Part shown: positions 7,317 through 16,717 of the stretch, piece by piece | Numbering within the stretch: the first letter of the stretch is position 1 | How the letters are laid out: each line of letters begins with the position of its first letter | Assembly (NCBI RefSeq): GCF_041021955.1 | Contig: NZ_CP158375.1 | Coordinates: 2,294,001-2,358,000, forward strand | Length of the DNA: 64,000 nucleotides | Origin: Caulobacter sp. 73W | Lineage (GTDB): Bacteria; Pseudomonadota; Alphaproteobacteria; Caulobacterales; Caulobacteraceae | Reading direction: 5' to 3' | Notes under the pieces: generated by a model | The model's input: only the letters and a program-made list of their open reading frames with translations | What the model was told of the DNA's origin: nothing | Databases searched by the model: none | Program-made: the position numbers and the translations under genes

Positions 7317-9362
7317 ATGGCGCGCAAGGTAGGTACCGCTCTCGGCGAAGAGCTCTACGGTGACAGCGGTCCGGACGAACTGCTCGGCATGGGCGGCGAC
7401 GACAAGCTGTACGGCAACGACGGCGACAACCTTCTCGACGGGGGCGACGGCGCCGACCAGCTGTTCGGCGGCAACAACGCCGACCGTATGCTGGGTGGAG
7501 CGGGAAACGACCTGCTCTATGGGAACGAAGGCGCGGACGTCCTGGTGGGCGGCGCGGGTTCGGACAAGCTCTACGGCGCCGGCGGCGCCGATGTGATCTA
7601 CGGCGATGCGGAGAGCACGGTCAGCGCGCCTTCGTCCGGCGTGCAGACCGTAACGACCGCTGCAAGCGCGGCCTCGACCTTGCGATCCATGAATTTCATC
7701 ATCGCGGGTGAACCCGGCGTGATGGTGACGGTTGCGGAAACCGCCACCGGGGCCCTGGCCTTCGAGCTGGTGGTCACCGACACGGTCACCTCCACGGCTG
7801 ACAAGGTCGATGTCGGCGACCTCCGCGGCTTGTTCTTTCACGTCTCCGCCGAAGGCCTGCTCAACCCCTCCAAGTTCACCATCAATGGCGCTGACGTAAC
7901 CAGCCGCCAGGTCGCCGCCAACGCGGTGATCGATCTCGGCAACGCGGCCAACATGCAGGGGCGCGACCATGCCCCGTTCGACATCGGCGTCGAGTTCGGC
8001 ACGGCGGGTGTCGGCAAGGACGACATCCGCAACACCAGCTTCACCCTGTCCCATGCGGACCAGCCGCTGAAGCTGGAACTCGTCGCGCAGCAATGGTTCG
8101 GCGCCCGTCTGACCAGCGTCAGCGAGAACGGGGTCGGTCGCGACCAAAGCCTGAAGCTGGTCAGCCAGGCGCCGGCGGCTCCCGCCGTGCCGACGACACC
8201 CACCCCGCCGACCAATCCCACGACGCCCTCCACGGGCGGCGATGATCTGATCGAGGCCGGGGCTGGGAACGACCGCATCTATGGCGGGGCCGGCGATGAC
8301 GAGATGCAGGGCGAGGGCGGCGACGACCTGATCGTCGGCGGGACCGACAACGGCAAGCTCGGGGCCGTGATCAGCATCGGCGACAATCTGTATGGCAACG
8401 ACGGCCGCGACACCTTCATCTTCGCCAAGGGCGACGGTGTCGACATGATCTGGGACTTCCAGCCCGGGATCGACCACATCGAGATCAGTGGCTACAGCGC
8501 CGGCTCAATCAACTCGGTCATCCTGGTCGGGGGCGTGGCCAACCGTATCGCCACGGGCGCGCACCAGAAGATCGCCGTGATCCTTGATGGCGGCTCCGAT
8601 GCGATCATCTTCAACGATTTCCCCAACCCGCAGGCCGGCGACGCGGCGATCCGCTTCGCGGACGGTACGGTGCTGTCGTCGGCTGATCTGGTACAGCGCG
8701 CCCAGTCGGGTTCGGTGACCTCCGCGGTGGCGGCAACCGTGCTTCGCAGCGCCAACGCCCTGGCGGCCAACGACATCGGCGCCAGCGCAAGCCTGGACAC
8801 CGATCTCGCCACGGTGGAGGCGATCATCGACGCGGCCGACGCCACCACCTCGGTGGCGACCCTGTCCTATCAGTTCTTCACAGGGAAGACGCCCGCGGCC
8901 GGCGGGCTCGACTATCTGGTGTCGCCGACCGGGCCGAACGGCAACAACCTCAACTCGGCCTACTTCCAGTCGTTCAATCTGGAGAACCGCTACATCAACT
9001 TCGCGGTCAATCTGGGCCGCGACGGCGAGGGCAAGGATAAGTTCGCGGCGGGCTACGGGAACCTCAGCCTCATCGACGCGACCAAGAAGGCCTACAAGGA
9101 GATCTTCGGATCGACCCCCAACGACAAGAAGGCCCATGACCTGATCGACGGGCGGGAGGCCTATTTCTATAGCTACGGCAAGACGGACCTGGGCGCGAAG
9201 GCCGCCATGGTCGGCTGGCTGCTGGCCGAGGCCGAAAAGGGCGACGTGGGGGTCTATGCGAAGTCCAACGCCGCTTTCCTGGCCCATCTCATCGATGGCG
9301 CGGAGGCCTCCGTCGATCTGATAGGGGTCTATGGCAAGCCAGACTACGTCTTCGGCGGCTGA
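7317..9362 (+). CDS. RTX calcium-binding protein with a C-terminal RsaA anchor-like domain
   Basis: 681 residues from ATG 7317, with AAGGTG just upstream (a GTG at 7275 is the alternative). Residues about 10-105 are RTX nonapeptide repeats (GGxGxDxLY type), a calcium-binding beta-roll typical of type I secreted proteins. Residues about 118-282 form a separate domain with DLRGLFFHVS and FDIGVEFGTAGVGKDDI, which I have seen next to RTX repeats but cannot name. A Pro/Thr linker and a second short RTX block follow (about 305-345). Residues about 515-665 (YQFFTGKTPAAGGLDYLV, ENRYINFAVNL, LIDGAEA) closely match my recollection of the N-terminal LPS-binding domain of Caulobacter S-layer protein RsaA. 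No N-terminal signal peptide, so type I secretion is inferred; no exporter genes are in the window. Confidence 0.8.
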   Translation: MARKVGTALGEELYGDSGPDELLGMGGDDKLYGNDGDNLLDGGDGADQLFGGNNADRMLGGAGNDLLYGNEGADVLVGGAGSDKLYGAGGADVIYGDAESTVSAPSSGVQTVTTAASAASTLRSMNFIIAGEPGVMVTVAETATGALAFELVVTDTVTSTADKVDVGDLRGLFFHVSAEGLLNPSKFTINGADVTSRQVAANAVIDLGNAANMQGRDHAPFDIGVEFGTAGVGKDDIRNTSFTLSHADQPLKLELVAQQWFGARLTSVSENGVGRDQSLKLVSQAPAAPAVPTTPTPPTNPTTPSTGGDDLIEAGAGNDRIYGGAGDDEMQGEGGDDLIVGGTDNGKLGAVISIGDNLYGNDGRDTFIFAKGDGVDMIWDFQPGIDHIEISGYSAGSINSVILVGGVANRIATGAHQKIAVILDGGSDAIIFNDFPNPQAGDAAIRFADGTVLSSADLVQRAQSGSVTSAVAATVLRSANALAANDIGASASLDTDLATVEAIIDAADATTSVATLSYQFFTGKTPAAGGLDYLVSPTGPNGNNLNSAYFQSFNLENRYINFAVNLGRDGEGKDKFAAGYGNLSLIDATKKAYKEIFGSTPNDKKAHDLIDGREAYFYSYGKTDLGAKAAMVGWLLAEAEKGDVGVYAKSNAAFLAHLIDGAEASVDLIGVYGKPDYVFGG

Positions 9363-9366
9363 TGCG

Positions 9367-9400
9367 AAAAGGGGCCGCCGTCAAGAGACGGCGACCCCTT
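9367..9400 (-). terminator. Terminator between convergent RTX and thiolase genes
   Basis: AAGGGG..GCCGTC / GACGGC..CCCCTT arms with one mismatch. On the minus strand the stem is followed by TTTT, so it suits the thiolase gene best; it may also stop RTX transcription. Confidence 0.65.
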
Positions 9401-9421
9401 CATCACGAAGCTTCGCCTCGA

Positions 9422-10609
9422 TCAGAAGATCTCGAACAGGCCCGCCGCGCCCATGCCGCCGCCGATGCACATGGTGACGACGGCGGTCTTGGCCTTGCGG
9501 CGCTGGCCTTCCATCAGGACGTGGCCCACGCAGCGGGCGCCGGTCATGCCGAAGGGGTGGCCGATGGCGATGGAGCCGCCGTTGACGTTGTACTTCTCTG
9601 GGTCGATGCCGAGGCGGTCACGGCTGTAGAGGCACTGCGAGGCGAAGGCCTCGTTCAGCTCCCACAGGTCGATGTCGTCGACCTTAAGGCCATGGCGCTC
9701 CAGCAGGCGCGGCACGGCGAAGACCGGGCCGATGCCCATCTCGTCCGGCTCGCAGCCGGCGACGGCGAAGCCCTTGAAGGCGCCCAGCGGCTTGAGGCCG
9801 CGACGCTCGGCCTCCTTGGCCTCCATGATCACCACGGCGGCGGCGCCGTCCGAGAGCTGGCTGGCGTTGCCGGCGGTGACGAAGTTGCCCGGACCCTTCA
9901 CCGGCTCCAGCGAGGCCAGGCCTTCCAGGGTGGTGTCGGGGCGGTTGCACTCGTCGCGATCGACCACGTAGTCCACCAGGCTCTCTTCCTTGGTGGCCTT
10001 GTCGATCTTCTTCATCTTCACCTGCATCGGGACGATCTCGTCCTTGAACAGGCCGGCGGCCTGGGCGGCGGCGATGCGCTGCTGCGAGCGCAGGGCGTAC
10101 TCGTCCTGATACTCACGGCTGACATTGTAGCGCTTAGCCACGATGTCGGCGGTGTCGATCATCGCCATCCACAGGGCCGGGTGGGTCTTGAGCAGCTTTT
10201 CCTCGGTGATGTGGAAGCGGTTCATGTGACCGCCCATGTTCACCAGCGAGATCGACTCAACCCCGCCGCCGACCGCCACGTCGGCGCCGTCGTTCTTCAC
10301 ATAGTTCGCCGCGGTCGCGATGGCCTGCAGGCCCGAGGAGCAGAAGCGGTTGATCGTCTGGCCCGAGGTGGTCACCGGCAGGCCGGCCCACATGGCGGCG
10401 TTGCGGGCGACGTTCATGCCGGTGGCGCCTTCGGGACCGCCGCACCCCAGGACCACGTCCTCGACCTCGGCGCCTTCCAGGCCCGCGCGCTGCACGGCGT
10501 GCTGGATGGCGTGACCGGCCATGGCCGCGCCGTGGGTGTTGTTGAATCCGCCGCGTCCCGACTTGGCGAGACCGGTGCGGGCGTAGGAGACGATGACCGC
10601 TTCACGCAT
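9422..10609 (-). CDS. Acetyl-CoA C-acyltransferase (thiolase)
   Basis: 395 residues, the usual thiolase length. It catalyses thiolytic cleavage or condensation of 3-ketoacyl-CoA in the cytoplasm. Visible: active-site Cys90 in [27 protein letters not shown] with the catalytic His, and the second active Cys in [14 protein letters not shown] at the C-terminus. It could be the degradative (FadA-like) or biosynthetic (PhaA-like) form; the beta-oxidation protein at the left edge and the PsrA-like operator in its promoter favour degradation. It is monocistronic, with its own terminator. Confidence 0.93.
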   Translation of the reverse strand: MREAVIVSYARTGLAKSGRGGFNNTHGAAMAGHAIQHAVQRAGLEGAEVEDVVLGCGGPEGATGMNVARNAAMWAGLPVTTSGQTINRFCSSGLQAIATAANYVKNDGADVAVGGGVESISLVNMGGHMNRFHITEEKLLKTHPALWMAMIDTADIVAKRYNVSREYQDEYALRSQQRIAAAQAAGLFKDEIVPMQVKMKKIDKATKEESLVDYVVDRDECNRPDTTLEGLASLEPVKGPGNFVTAGNASQLSDGAAAVVIMEAKEAERRGLKPLGAFKGFAVAGCEPDEMGIGPVFAVPRLLERHGLKVDDIDLWELNEAFASQCLYSRDRLGIDPEKYNVNGGSIAIGHPFGMTGARCVGHVLMEGQRRKAKTAVVTMCIGGGMGAAGLFEIF

Positions 10610-10622
10610 GGCGCTTCCCTCT

Positions 10623-10636
10623 TAAACGTTAGTTTG
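10623..10636 (-). promoter_or_regulatory. Candidate PsrA/FadR-type (TetR family) operator before the thiolase gene
   Basis: On the minus strand it reads CAAAC-TAAC-GTTTA, 14 bases before the thiolase ATG. It matches the published PsrA half-site pattern (S-AAAC, 2-4 bases, GTTT-S) except for the last base. PsrA-type regulators repress fatty-acid oxidation genes until acyl-CoA binds. Confidence 0.45.
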
Positions 10637-10714
10637 AATTGAGGGCGACCCTAGGGCATGCGCGGGGCGAGCGCCAGTTCCCGTAAACGTCAACGAAGCT
10701 GACGCAACGTCCGG

Positions 10715-11137
10715 TCAAGCGCGGGACAGCATCCCGCCCACGCCGGGGATGGAGGTCAGGGTCTCGTTCAGCAGGTCGCGGCCGCCGGCCCGCTCGCGAA
10801 CCCAGGCGCCGGCCACCGGCAGCATGGCCTTCAGGCCGTCCTGGTCGACGCCGGCGCGGGACAGGCTCTGCATCATCGCCATGCCGTCCGACATGGCCGC
10901 GCCGGATGCGCCGCCCGCCGCCTTCATCAGTCCGCCGAACAGGCCGCTCTTGGCCGGCTGGACCGCGCCTTCGGCCGCCAGGGCCTGGGCGCCCGGCGCG
11001 GCGGCGAACAGTTCGGCCACCTTCGCCGGCTCGCCATGCTTGGCGATCAGCGACAGGGCGCCGGTCAGGGCCTTGCGCGCCTGGTCGGGGTTGAGCGGCG
11101 TCCTGGCCGAAATCTCGGCGATCAGGTCCTCGATCAT
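10715..11137 (-). CDS. Uncharacterised 140-residue Ala/Gly-rich protein
   Basis: ATG 11137 has a strong ribosome-binding site (GAGGAGGA) 5 bases upstream; longer forms run into the upstream gene and are unlikely. The protein has no signal peptide. An N-terminal helical part (MIEDLIAEISARTPLNPDQA) leads to a Gly/Ala-rich stretch (GLFGGLMKAAGGASG) and ends in IPGVGGML. I do not recognise the family. It resembles small helical proteins with a DUF2780-like layout, but that is only an impression. It follows the TPM-domain gene by 10 bases, so it is likely the last gene of the LemA-TPM-TPM unit. Confidence 0.6.
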   Translation of the reverse strand: MIEDLIAEISARTPLNPDQARKALTGALSLIAKHGEPAKVAELFAAAPGAQALAAEGAVQPAKSGLFGGLMKAAGGASGAAMSDGMAMMQSLSRAGVDQDGLKAMLPVAGAWVRERAGGRDLLNETLTSIPGVGGMLSRA

Positions 11138-11147
11138 CACGTCCTCC

Positions 11148-11852
11148 TCAGTCGCGGCCGGGTGCGGGAAGAACGACCAGACCGTCTGGAAGTTCGTTCG
11201 GATTGTCGCCGGCCGGCGGGACATGCTCGGCCAAAATCTGGCCGGAGCGCTCGATGGCGGCCACAAAGCCGCCCGCCGCATCGCCCTTCTTCAGGCCGTC
11301 GATCAGCAGCGCGACCACCTCGTCCCACACCGCGTTCGGCGCCTTGGCGTAGATGCCCTCGTCGGCCACCACCTCGGCGCGGTGATCGGCGAGCGAGGCG
11401 AACAGCAGGACCCCCGTGCGGTCCTGCGTCAGATGCAGACCGTGGCTGAGGAATTGCTGCATGGCCGCCTGATGAACGCGGGCGGCCTTCAACGGCCCCG
11501 GCGTCAGGGCGCGGCGCACCGGGCCGAGCGACACCACCAAGGCGGCGATGACGAACACCGCCGCCTGGACCGCGATATAGATGGCCAGGGCCGAGAAGAT
11601 GGTGGCGTCCGTGGCGCTGTCGTGCGCGGCGGTCCAGCCGCCGAACAGGTCGGTCAGCATGTGCGGCCGCAGCCCGGCGAACAGCGCCAGGGCCGGCAGG
11701 ACGAGCGCCGAGGCGGCCGCCCAGACCAGCGGGGTCTCGCGATAGTCCGAAACCTCGGGCGCCAGGACGCAGTAGATCTCGCCGGCGGTGGTGCGTTCGG
11801 CCGCCGAGACGGCCGCGGCGATGCGTTCGTGATCTTCTTTGCTCAGGTCCAT
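11148..11852 (-). CDS. TPM-domain membrane protein (second of two)
   Basis: 234 residues. ATG 11850-11852 overlaps the TGA of the upstream gene (TGATG), so translation is probably coupled. The N-terminus MDLSKEDHERIAAAV and ERTTAGEIYCVLAPEVSDYRE match the short cytoplasmic-type TPM proteins (PF04536 repeat family). Two hydrophobic segments sit at about 40-65 and 90-115. The second half contains HLTQDRTGVLLFASLADHRAEVVADEG, the usual TPM core. Such pairs occur widely next to LemA. The biochemical role is not settled; some relatives are phosphatases or membrane-protein assembly factors. Confidence 0.8.
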   Translation of the reverse strand: MDLSKEDHERIAAAVSAAERTTAGEIYCVLAPEVSDYRETPLVWAAASALVLPALALFAGLRPHMLTDLFGGWTAAHDSATDATIFSALAIYIAVQAAVFVIAALVVSLGPVRRALTPGPLKAARVHQAAMQQFLSHGLHLTQDRTGVLLFASLADHRAEVVADEGIYAKAPNAVWDEVVALLIDGLKKGDAAGGFVAAIERSGQILAEHVPPAGDNPNELPDGLVVLPAPGRD

Positions 11853-12706
11853 CACCAGCTCCCCGAAGATCCGCCGCCGCCGAAGGAGCCGCCGCCTCCA
11901 CCGCCCCAACCGCCGCCTCCGCCCGACCAGCCGCCACCGCCACCGCCACGACCGTTGCCGAGCGAGCTGAGGATGATCCACGGCAGGGCCGAGGCCAGTC
12001 CCGACCGCCGTCCGCGACGTCCGGGCAGCAAACGGCTGATGAAGAAGAAGATCAGGATGATGACGAAGATGGCCGTGCCCCAGCCCTCGCCGCCCGTTTC
12101 GCGGCTTTCGCTCGCTTCGGCGACCTTGGCCTTCGCCTCGGCCTCGGGCAGGGACAGCTGCTGCAGGATCGCGTCGGTCCCGGCGACCACCCCGCCTTCC
12201 ATGTCGCCGTCGCGGAAGCGCGGCAGGACCTGGCTCTGCAGGATGACGCTGGACAGGGCGTCGGTCAGGACGGGCTCCAGGCCATAGCCGACCTCGATGC
12301 GAACCTTGCGGTCATTGGGGGCGACGACGAACAGGGCGCCGTCGTCCTCCTTCTCCCGCCCGATCCCCCAATGGCGGCCGAGCTGGTAGCCATAGTCCTC
12401 GATCTCGTAGCCCTGCAGGTTGGGCAGGGTGACGACCACCAGCTGGCGGCCGGCGCCGTCCTCCAGCGCCGCCAGCTTCCGCGTCAGGTCCGCTTCGGTC
12501 TGGGGCGACAGGATGTTCGCCTCGTCGACGACGCGACCGGTAAGCTTGGGAAAGCTGGGGGCGGCGAAGGCGGGCAGGGCGATGAAGACCGCCGCCAGAA
12601 CGATCCCGAGGAAACCCCAACCCCGCTCATTCCCGCGAAGGCGGGAATCCAAGCGGCGATTCAGCTTGGGCCCCCGCCTTCGCGGGGGAGAGCGGAAGAT
12701 GAGCAT
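11852..12706 (-). CDS. TPM-domain exported protein with Gly/Ser-rich tail (YgcG-like)
   Basis: 284 residues. After an odd 30-residue Arg-rich leader encoded by REP-like palindromes, a signal-type hydrophobic stretch (GFLGIVLAAVFIALPAFAAP) leads to the TPM domain: LTGRVVDEANILS, QLVVVTLPNLQGYEIEDYGY, VRIEVGYGLEPVLTD. A membrane segment follows (AIFVIILIFFFISRLLPG), then a Gly/Ser/Trp-rich tail ending GGSSGSW. This is the standard architecture of TPM proteins paired with LemA. No ATG, GTG or TTG lies between 12706 and the hydrophobic stretch, so the leader must be translated. The start is 4 bases after the lemA stop. Confidence 0.85.
   Translation of the reverse strand: MLIFRSPPRRRGPKLNRRLDSRLRGNERGWGFLGIVLAAVFIALPAFAAPSFPKLTGRVVDEANILSPQTEADLTRKLAALEDGAGRQLVVVTLPNLQGYEIEDYGYQLGRHWGIGREKEDDGALFVVAPNDRKVRIEVGYGLEPVLTDALSSVILQSQVLPRFRDGDMEGGVVAGTDAILQQLSLPEAEAKAKVAEASESRETGGEGWGTAIFVIILIFFFISRLLPGRRGRRSGLASALPWIILSSLGNGRGGGGGGWSGGGGGWGGGGGGSFGGGGSSGSW
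12628..12690. repeat. Pair of REP-like palindromes in inverted orientation
   Basis: ATTCCCGCGAAGGCGGGAAT (12630-12649, within a 12628-12650 element) and CCCCCGCCTTCGCGGGGG (12671-12688). The first has loop GAAG on the plus strand and the second CTTC, so the elements face each other with an 18-20 base spacer. They lie inside the 5' coding part of the TPM gene. This resembles REP pairs (BIME/REPIN) common in proteobacteria. Confidence 0.75.
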
Positions 12707-12710
12707 GATC

Positions 12711-13352
12711 TTACTTCGTCGGGGCCGAAGCGGCCGCCGGAGCGGCCGGGGCGTCGAAGCTCACCGACGGCGCCGACTGGGCCGCCGCGCTGGCCTGGAA
12801 CGGCACGGCGGGCTTGGCCCAGCGGTGCACGGTGCCGGCCCACAGGGCGCCCGGGAAGGTGCGGATCTCGGTGTTGTAGACGCGGACGCTCTCATTGTAG
12901 TCGCGGCGCGAGATGGTGATGCGGTTCTCGGTGCCTTCCAGCTGGCTTTGCAGGGCCAGGAAGTTCTGGTTCGACTTCAGGTCCGGATAGTTCTCGGTGA
13001 TCATCATCAGGCGGCCGAGCACGCCCGACAGCTGGTCCTGGGCCTGGGCGTAGCGCTCGAAGGCGGCGGGGTCGGTGATGGTCGAGGCGTCCACCTTGAC
13101 CTGGGTCGCGCTGGCGCGGGCCTCGGTCACCGCGGTGAGCACATTCTGCTCCTGGGCGGCGTAGCCTTTGACCGTGGCGACGAGATTGGGGATCAGGTCG
13201 GCGCGGCGCTGATACTGGTTCTGCACCTCGGCCCATGACGCCTTCACCTGCTCATCGCGGGTGGGAATGGTGTTCACGCCGCAGCCCGCCAGGCCGATAG
13301 CGAGGGCCACGGGCAAGACGATCTTGGCGACGTTCTTCAGCAGACGGTTCAT
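12711..13352 (-). CDS. lemA: LemA family lipoprotein
   Basis: 213 residues with an excellent ribosome-binding site (GGAGGG). Lipoprotein signal with lipobox LAGC (Cys about 24). The LemA core is clear: VKASWAEVQNQYQRRADLIP, NLVATVKGYAAQE, and SRRDYNESVRVYNTEIRTFPG. The tail is Ala/Pro-rich, about 40 residues, and probably disordered. LemA proteins are helical membrane-anchored proteins of unclear function. This is the first gene of a LemA-TPM-TPM-unknown operon. Confidence 0.92.
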   Translation of the reverse strand: MNRLLKNVAKIVLPVALAIGLAGCGVNTIPTRDEQVKASWAEVQNQYQRRADLIPNLVATVKGYAAQEQNVLTAVTEARASATQVKVDASTITDPAAFERYAQAQDQLSGVLGRLMMITENYPDLKSNQNFLALQSQLEGTENRITISRRDYNESVRVYNTEIRTFPGALWAGTVHRWAKPAVPFQASAAAQSAPSVSFDAPAAPAAASAPTK

Positions 13353-13673
13353 TCATCCCTCCAGGACGGGCGAGGCGCCCGGCAGCGACGGTTAGATAAG
13401 GACAGGTCGAAGGTCCTGTCAGGACCCGCGAGGTTAAACCTTGTCCATGTCGGGGCGATGAGATTGATCAAGCCTCCGCCCGACGACTATGAGAAATTTC
13501 GACGGCGGCGAAAATTTCGCTTTGCGCCGCCCCGCACCCCTGTTATCTAAACATCGCTTAGTTCGTGCTGAGCCGCTGATGGGGATCGGCGGCCATTCCC
13601 CCGGCGCGACAGGCCAGTGCTCGATCCTTATGCTTGCCAAAATCAGATCACTCGAACGCTCGGAGGGCTCCTC
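13353..13673. other. Intergenic region between divergent lemA and the small exported protein gene
   Basis: 321 bases without a convincing gene. It contains a short hairpin near 13403-13422 (GACAGG / CCTGTC) and an AT-rich inverted repeat at 13493-13519. A short open frame at 13489-13677 has no ribosome-binding site and runs into the next gene, so I reject it. It should carry promoters for both neighbours, but I cannot assign them confidently. Confidence 0.6.
13493..13519. promoter_or_regulatory. AT-rich inverted repeat, possible operator
   Basis: GAAATTTCG and CGAAAATTTC arms separated by ACGGCGG-type spacer, with one extra A in the right arm. It stands out in this GC-rich background and lies about 155 bases before the ATG at 13674. 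Confidence 0.35.
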
Positions 13674-14009
13674 ATGAAGCTCCAAACCCTCGCGGCCGCC
13701 GCCGCCCTGTCCATGTTGCTCGCCGCTCCGGCCCTGGCCGACGGCAAGATCACCGCCACCCTGGCTGCTCCGGTGGCCGCCAAGACCAAGGTCGTCGCCG
13801 CCGGCGCCGTGTTCGCCTGCGAAGGTTCGCAATGCGTCTCGACCTCCGCGCCGAGCCGCGCCCTGACCGCCGCCGGCTGCAAGGCCCTGGCCAAGGAAGT
13901 CGGCCGGGTCTCCACCTATGGCGGCGACCGCAAGTCGCTCGAAGCCGCCGAGCTGGACCGCTGCAATGTTGGTCAGGCCGCCGCCGCGACGCAGACGGCC
14001 GCCAACTGA
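13674..14009 (+). CDS. Small exported protein (CC_3452-like)
   Basis: 111 residues from ATG 13674 with CGGAGGG upstream. The signal peptide MKLQTLAAAAALSMLLAAPA is likely cleaved after ALA. The mature part contains three Cys (FACEGSQCVS and AAGCKAL) and the conserved-looking AKEVGRVSTYGGDRK. I recall an NCBI family named CC_3452 after a Caulobacter crescentus gene close to atpH; position just upstream of the ATP synthase genes here agrees. Function unknown, periplasmic. Two terminators follow. Confidence 0.65.
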   Translation: MKLQTLAAAAALSMLLAAPALADGKITATLAAPVAAKTKVVAAGAVFACEGSQCVSTSAPSRALTAAGCKALAKEVGRVSTYGGDRKSLEAAELDRCNVGQAAAATQTAAN

Positions 14010-14060
14010 GAATTTTCCCGGCCGCGTATCTGGCCAGATCGTTCCTCGATCAAAACGCCT

Positions 14061-14087
14061 GGGGACGGCTTAGGCCGTCCCCTTTTT
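14061..14087 (+). terminator. Rho-independent terminator
   Basis: GGGGACGGC / GCCGTCCCC with a TTAG loop and TTTTT. It ends the small exported protein gene. Confidence 0.88.
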
Positions 14088-14101
14088 CTTTGTTGGGATG
14101 G

Positions 14102-14130
14102 GAGGCGGCTTAGGCCGCCTCTTTTCTTTT
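14102..14130 (+). terminator. Second hairpin with T-rich tail
   Basis: GAGGCGGC / GCCGCCTC with loop TTAG-like, then TTTTCTTTT. It shares the GGCTTAGGCC centre with the terminator 40 bases upstream, so the two look like a tandem pair. It ends only 14 bases before the next ATG. Confidence 0.7.
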
Positions 14131-14144
14131 AAGGCGAGGCTTCT

Positions 14145-14411
14145 ATGTCCAAGCGCATGACCACGACGTTCGACATCGTTCCGGCCCTGCAGTCGGCCCT
14201 CGCGGCCTTGGCCGCCCAATCGGGTGGAACGGAGCCCGTCTCTCTCACCATCGACTATGGCGAGGGCGCCGCTGGGGAAGGTCTGAATGTCGAGGCGACC
14301 GTGGAGCGGGCCACCCGCACCCTGGTCTTCGTACAGGCCAGGGCGGTCAGCGCGCAGGGGGCTGTCGCGGCGACAGCCAGCGCGGTCTTCCGCGTGCCCG
14401 CCACGGCCTAG
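14145..14411 (+). CDS. Short protein resembling the C-terminal half of a hotdog thioesterase
   Basis: 88 residues. The segment EATVERATRTLVFVQARAVS followed by AVAATASAVFRV has the pattern of the last beta-strands of PaaI-type hotdog thioesterases (R-TLVFVEA ... VATASAVF). The N-terminal half, which would carry the catalytic Asp and the hotdog helix, is absent. It may be a stand-alone small protein or a remnant; the intact frame and nearby AAGGCGAGG favour translation. It is flanked by the terminator pair and the ATP synthase promoter region. Confidence 0.5.
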   Translation: MSKRMTTTFDIVPALQSALAALAAQSGGTEPVSLTIDYGEGAAGEGLNVEATVERATRTLVFVQARAVSAQGAVAATASAVFRVPATA

Positions 14412-14442
14412 CCTCCACCGTAAACGTGAGCGGAGCCCTTGG

Positions 14443-14471
14443 TTGCGGGGGCGAAAAGCACATGCTATCAG
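14443..14471 (+). promoter_or_regulatory. Candidate housekeeping promoter for the ATP synthase operon
   Basis: TTGCGGG, 14 bases, GCTATCAG. It approximates the Caulobacter sigma-73 consensus (TTGaCgS, N10-14, GCTANAWC). It lies about 140 bases upstream of the atpH GTG. Confidence 0.35.
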
Positions 14472-14608
14472 GCGCGCGGCTTCGGCCCGGCGATTTTTAA
14501 CGATCGCGGGGTCAGCGTGTTTTTCTCGAACGCAATCAAGCCTTTAAAACCGCGGCGAATTTAACCTTTCGCTCGTGGACGACAGACAAACCCACCGGGC
14601 GGATTTAC

Positions 14609-16706
<2,098 letters not shown>

Positions 16707-16717
16707 GCGGGATCGTG

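Noticed and set aside
13489..13677. 62-codon open frame in the lemA / small-protein gap
   Set aside because: No ribosome-binding site, starts inside an inverted repeat and overlaps the well-supported ATG at 13674.
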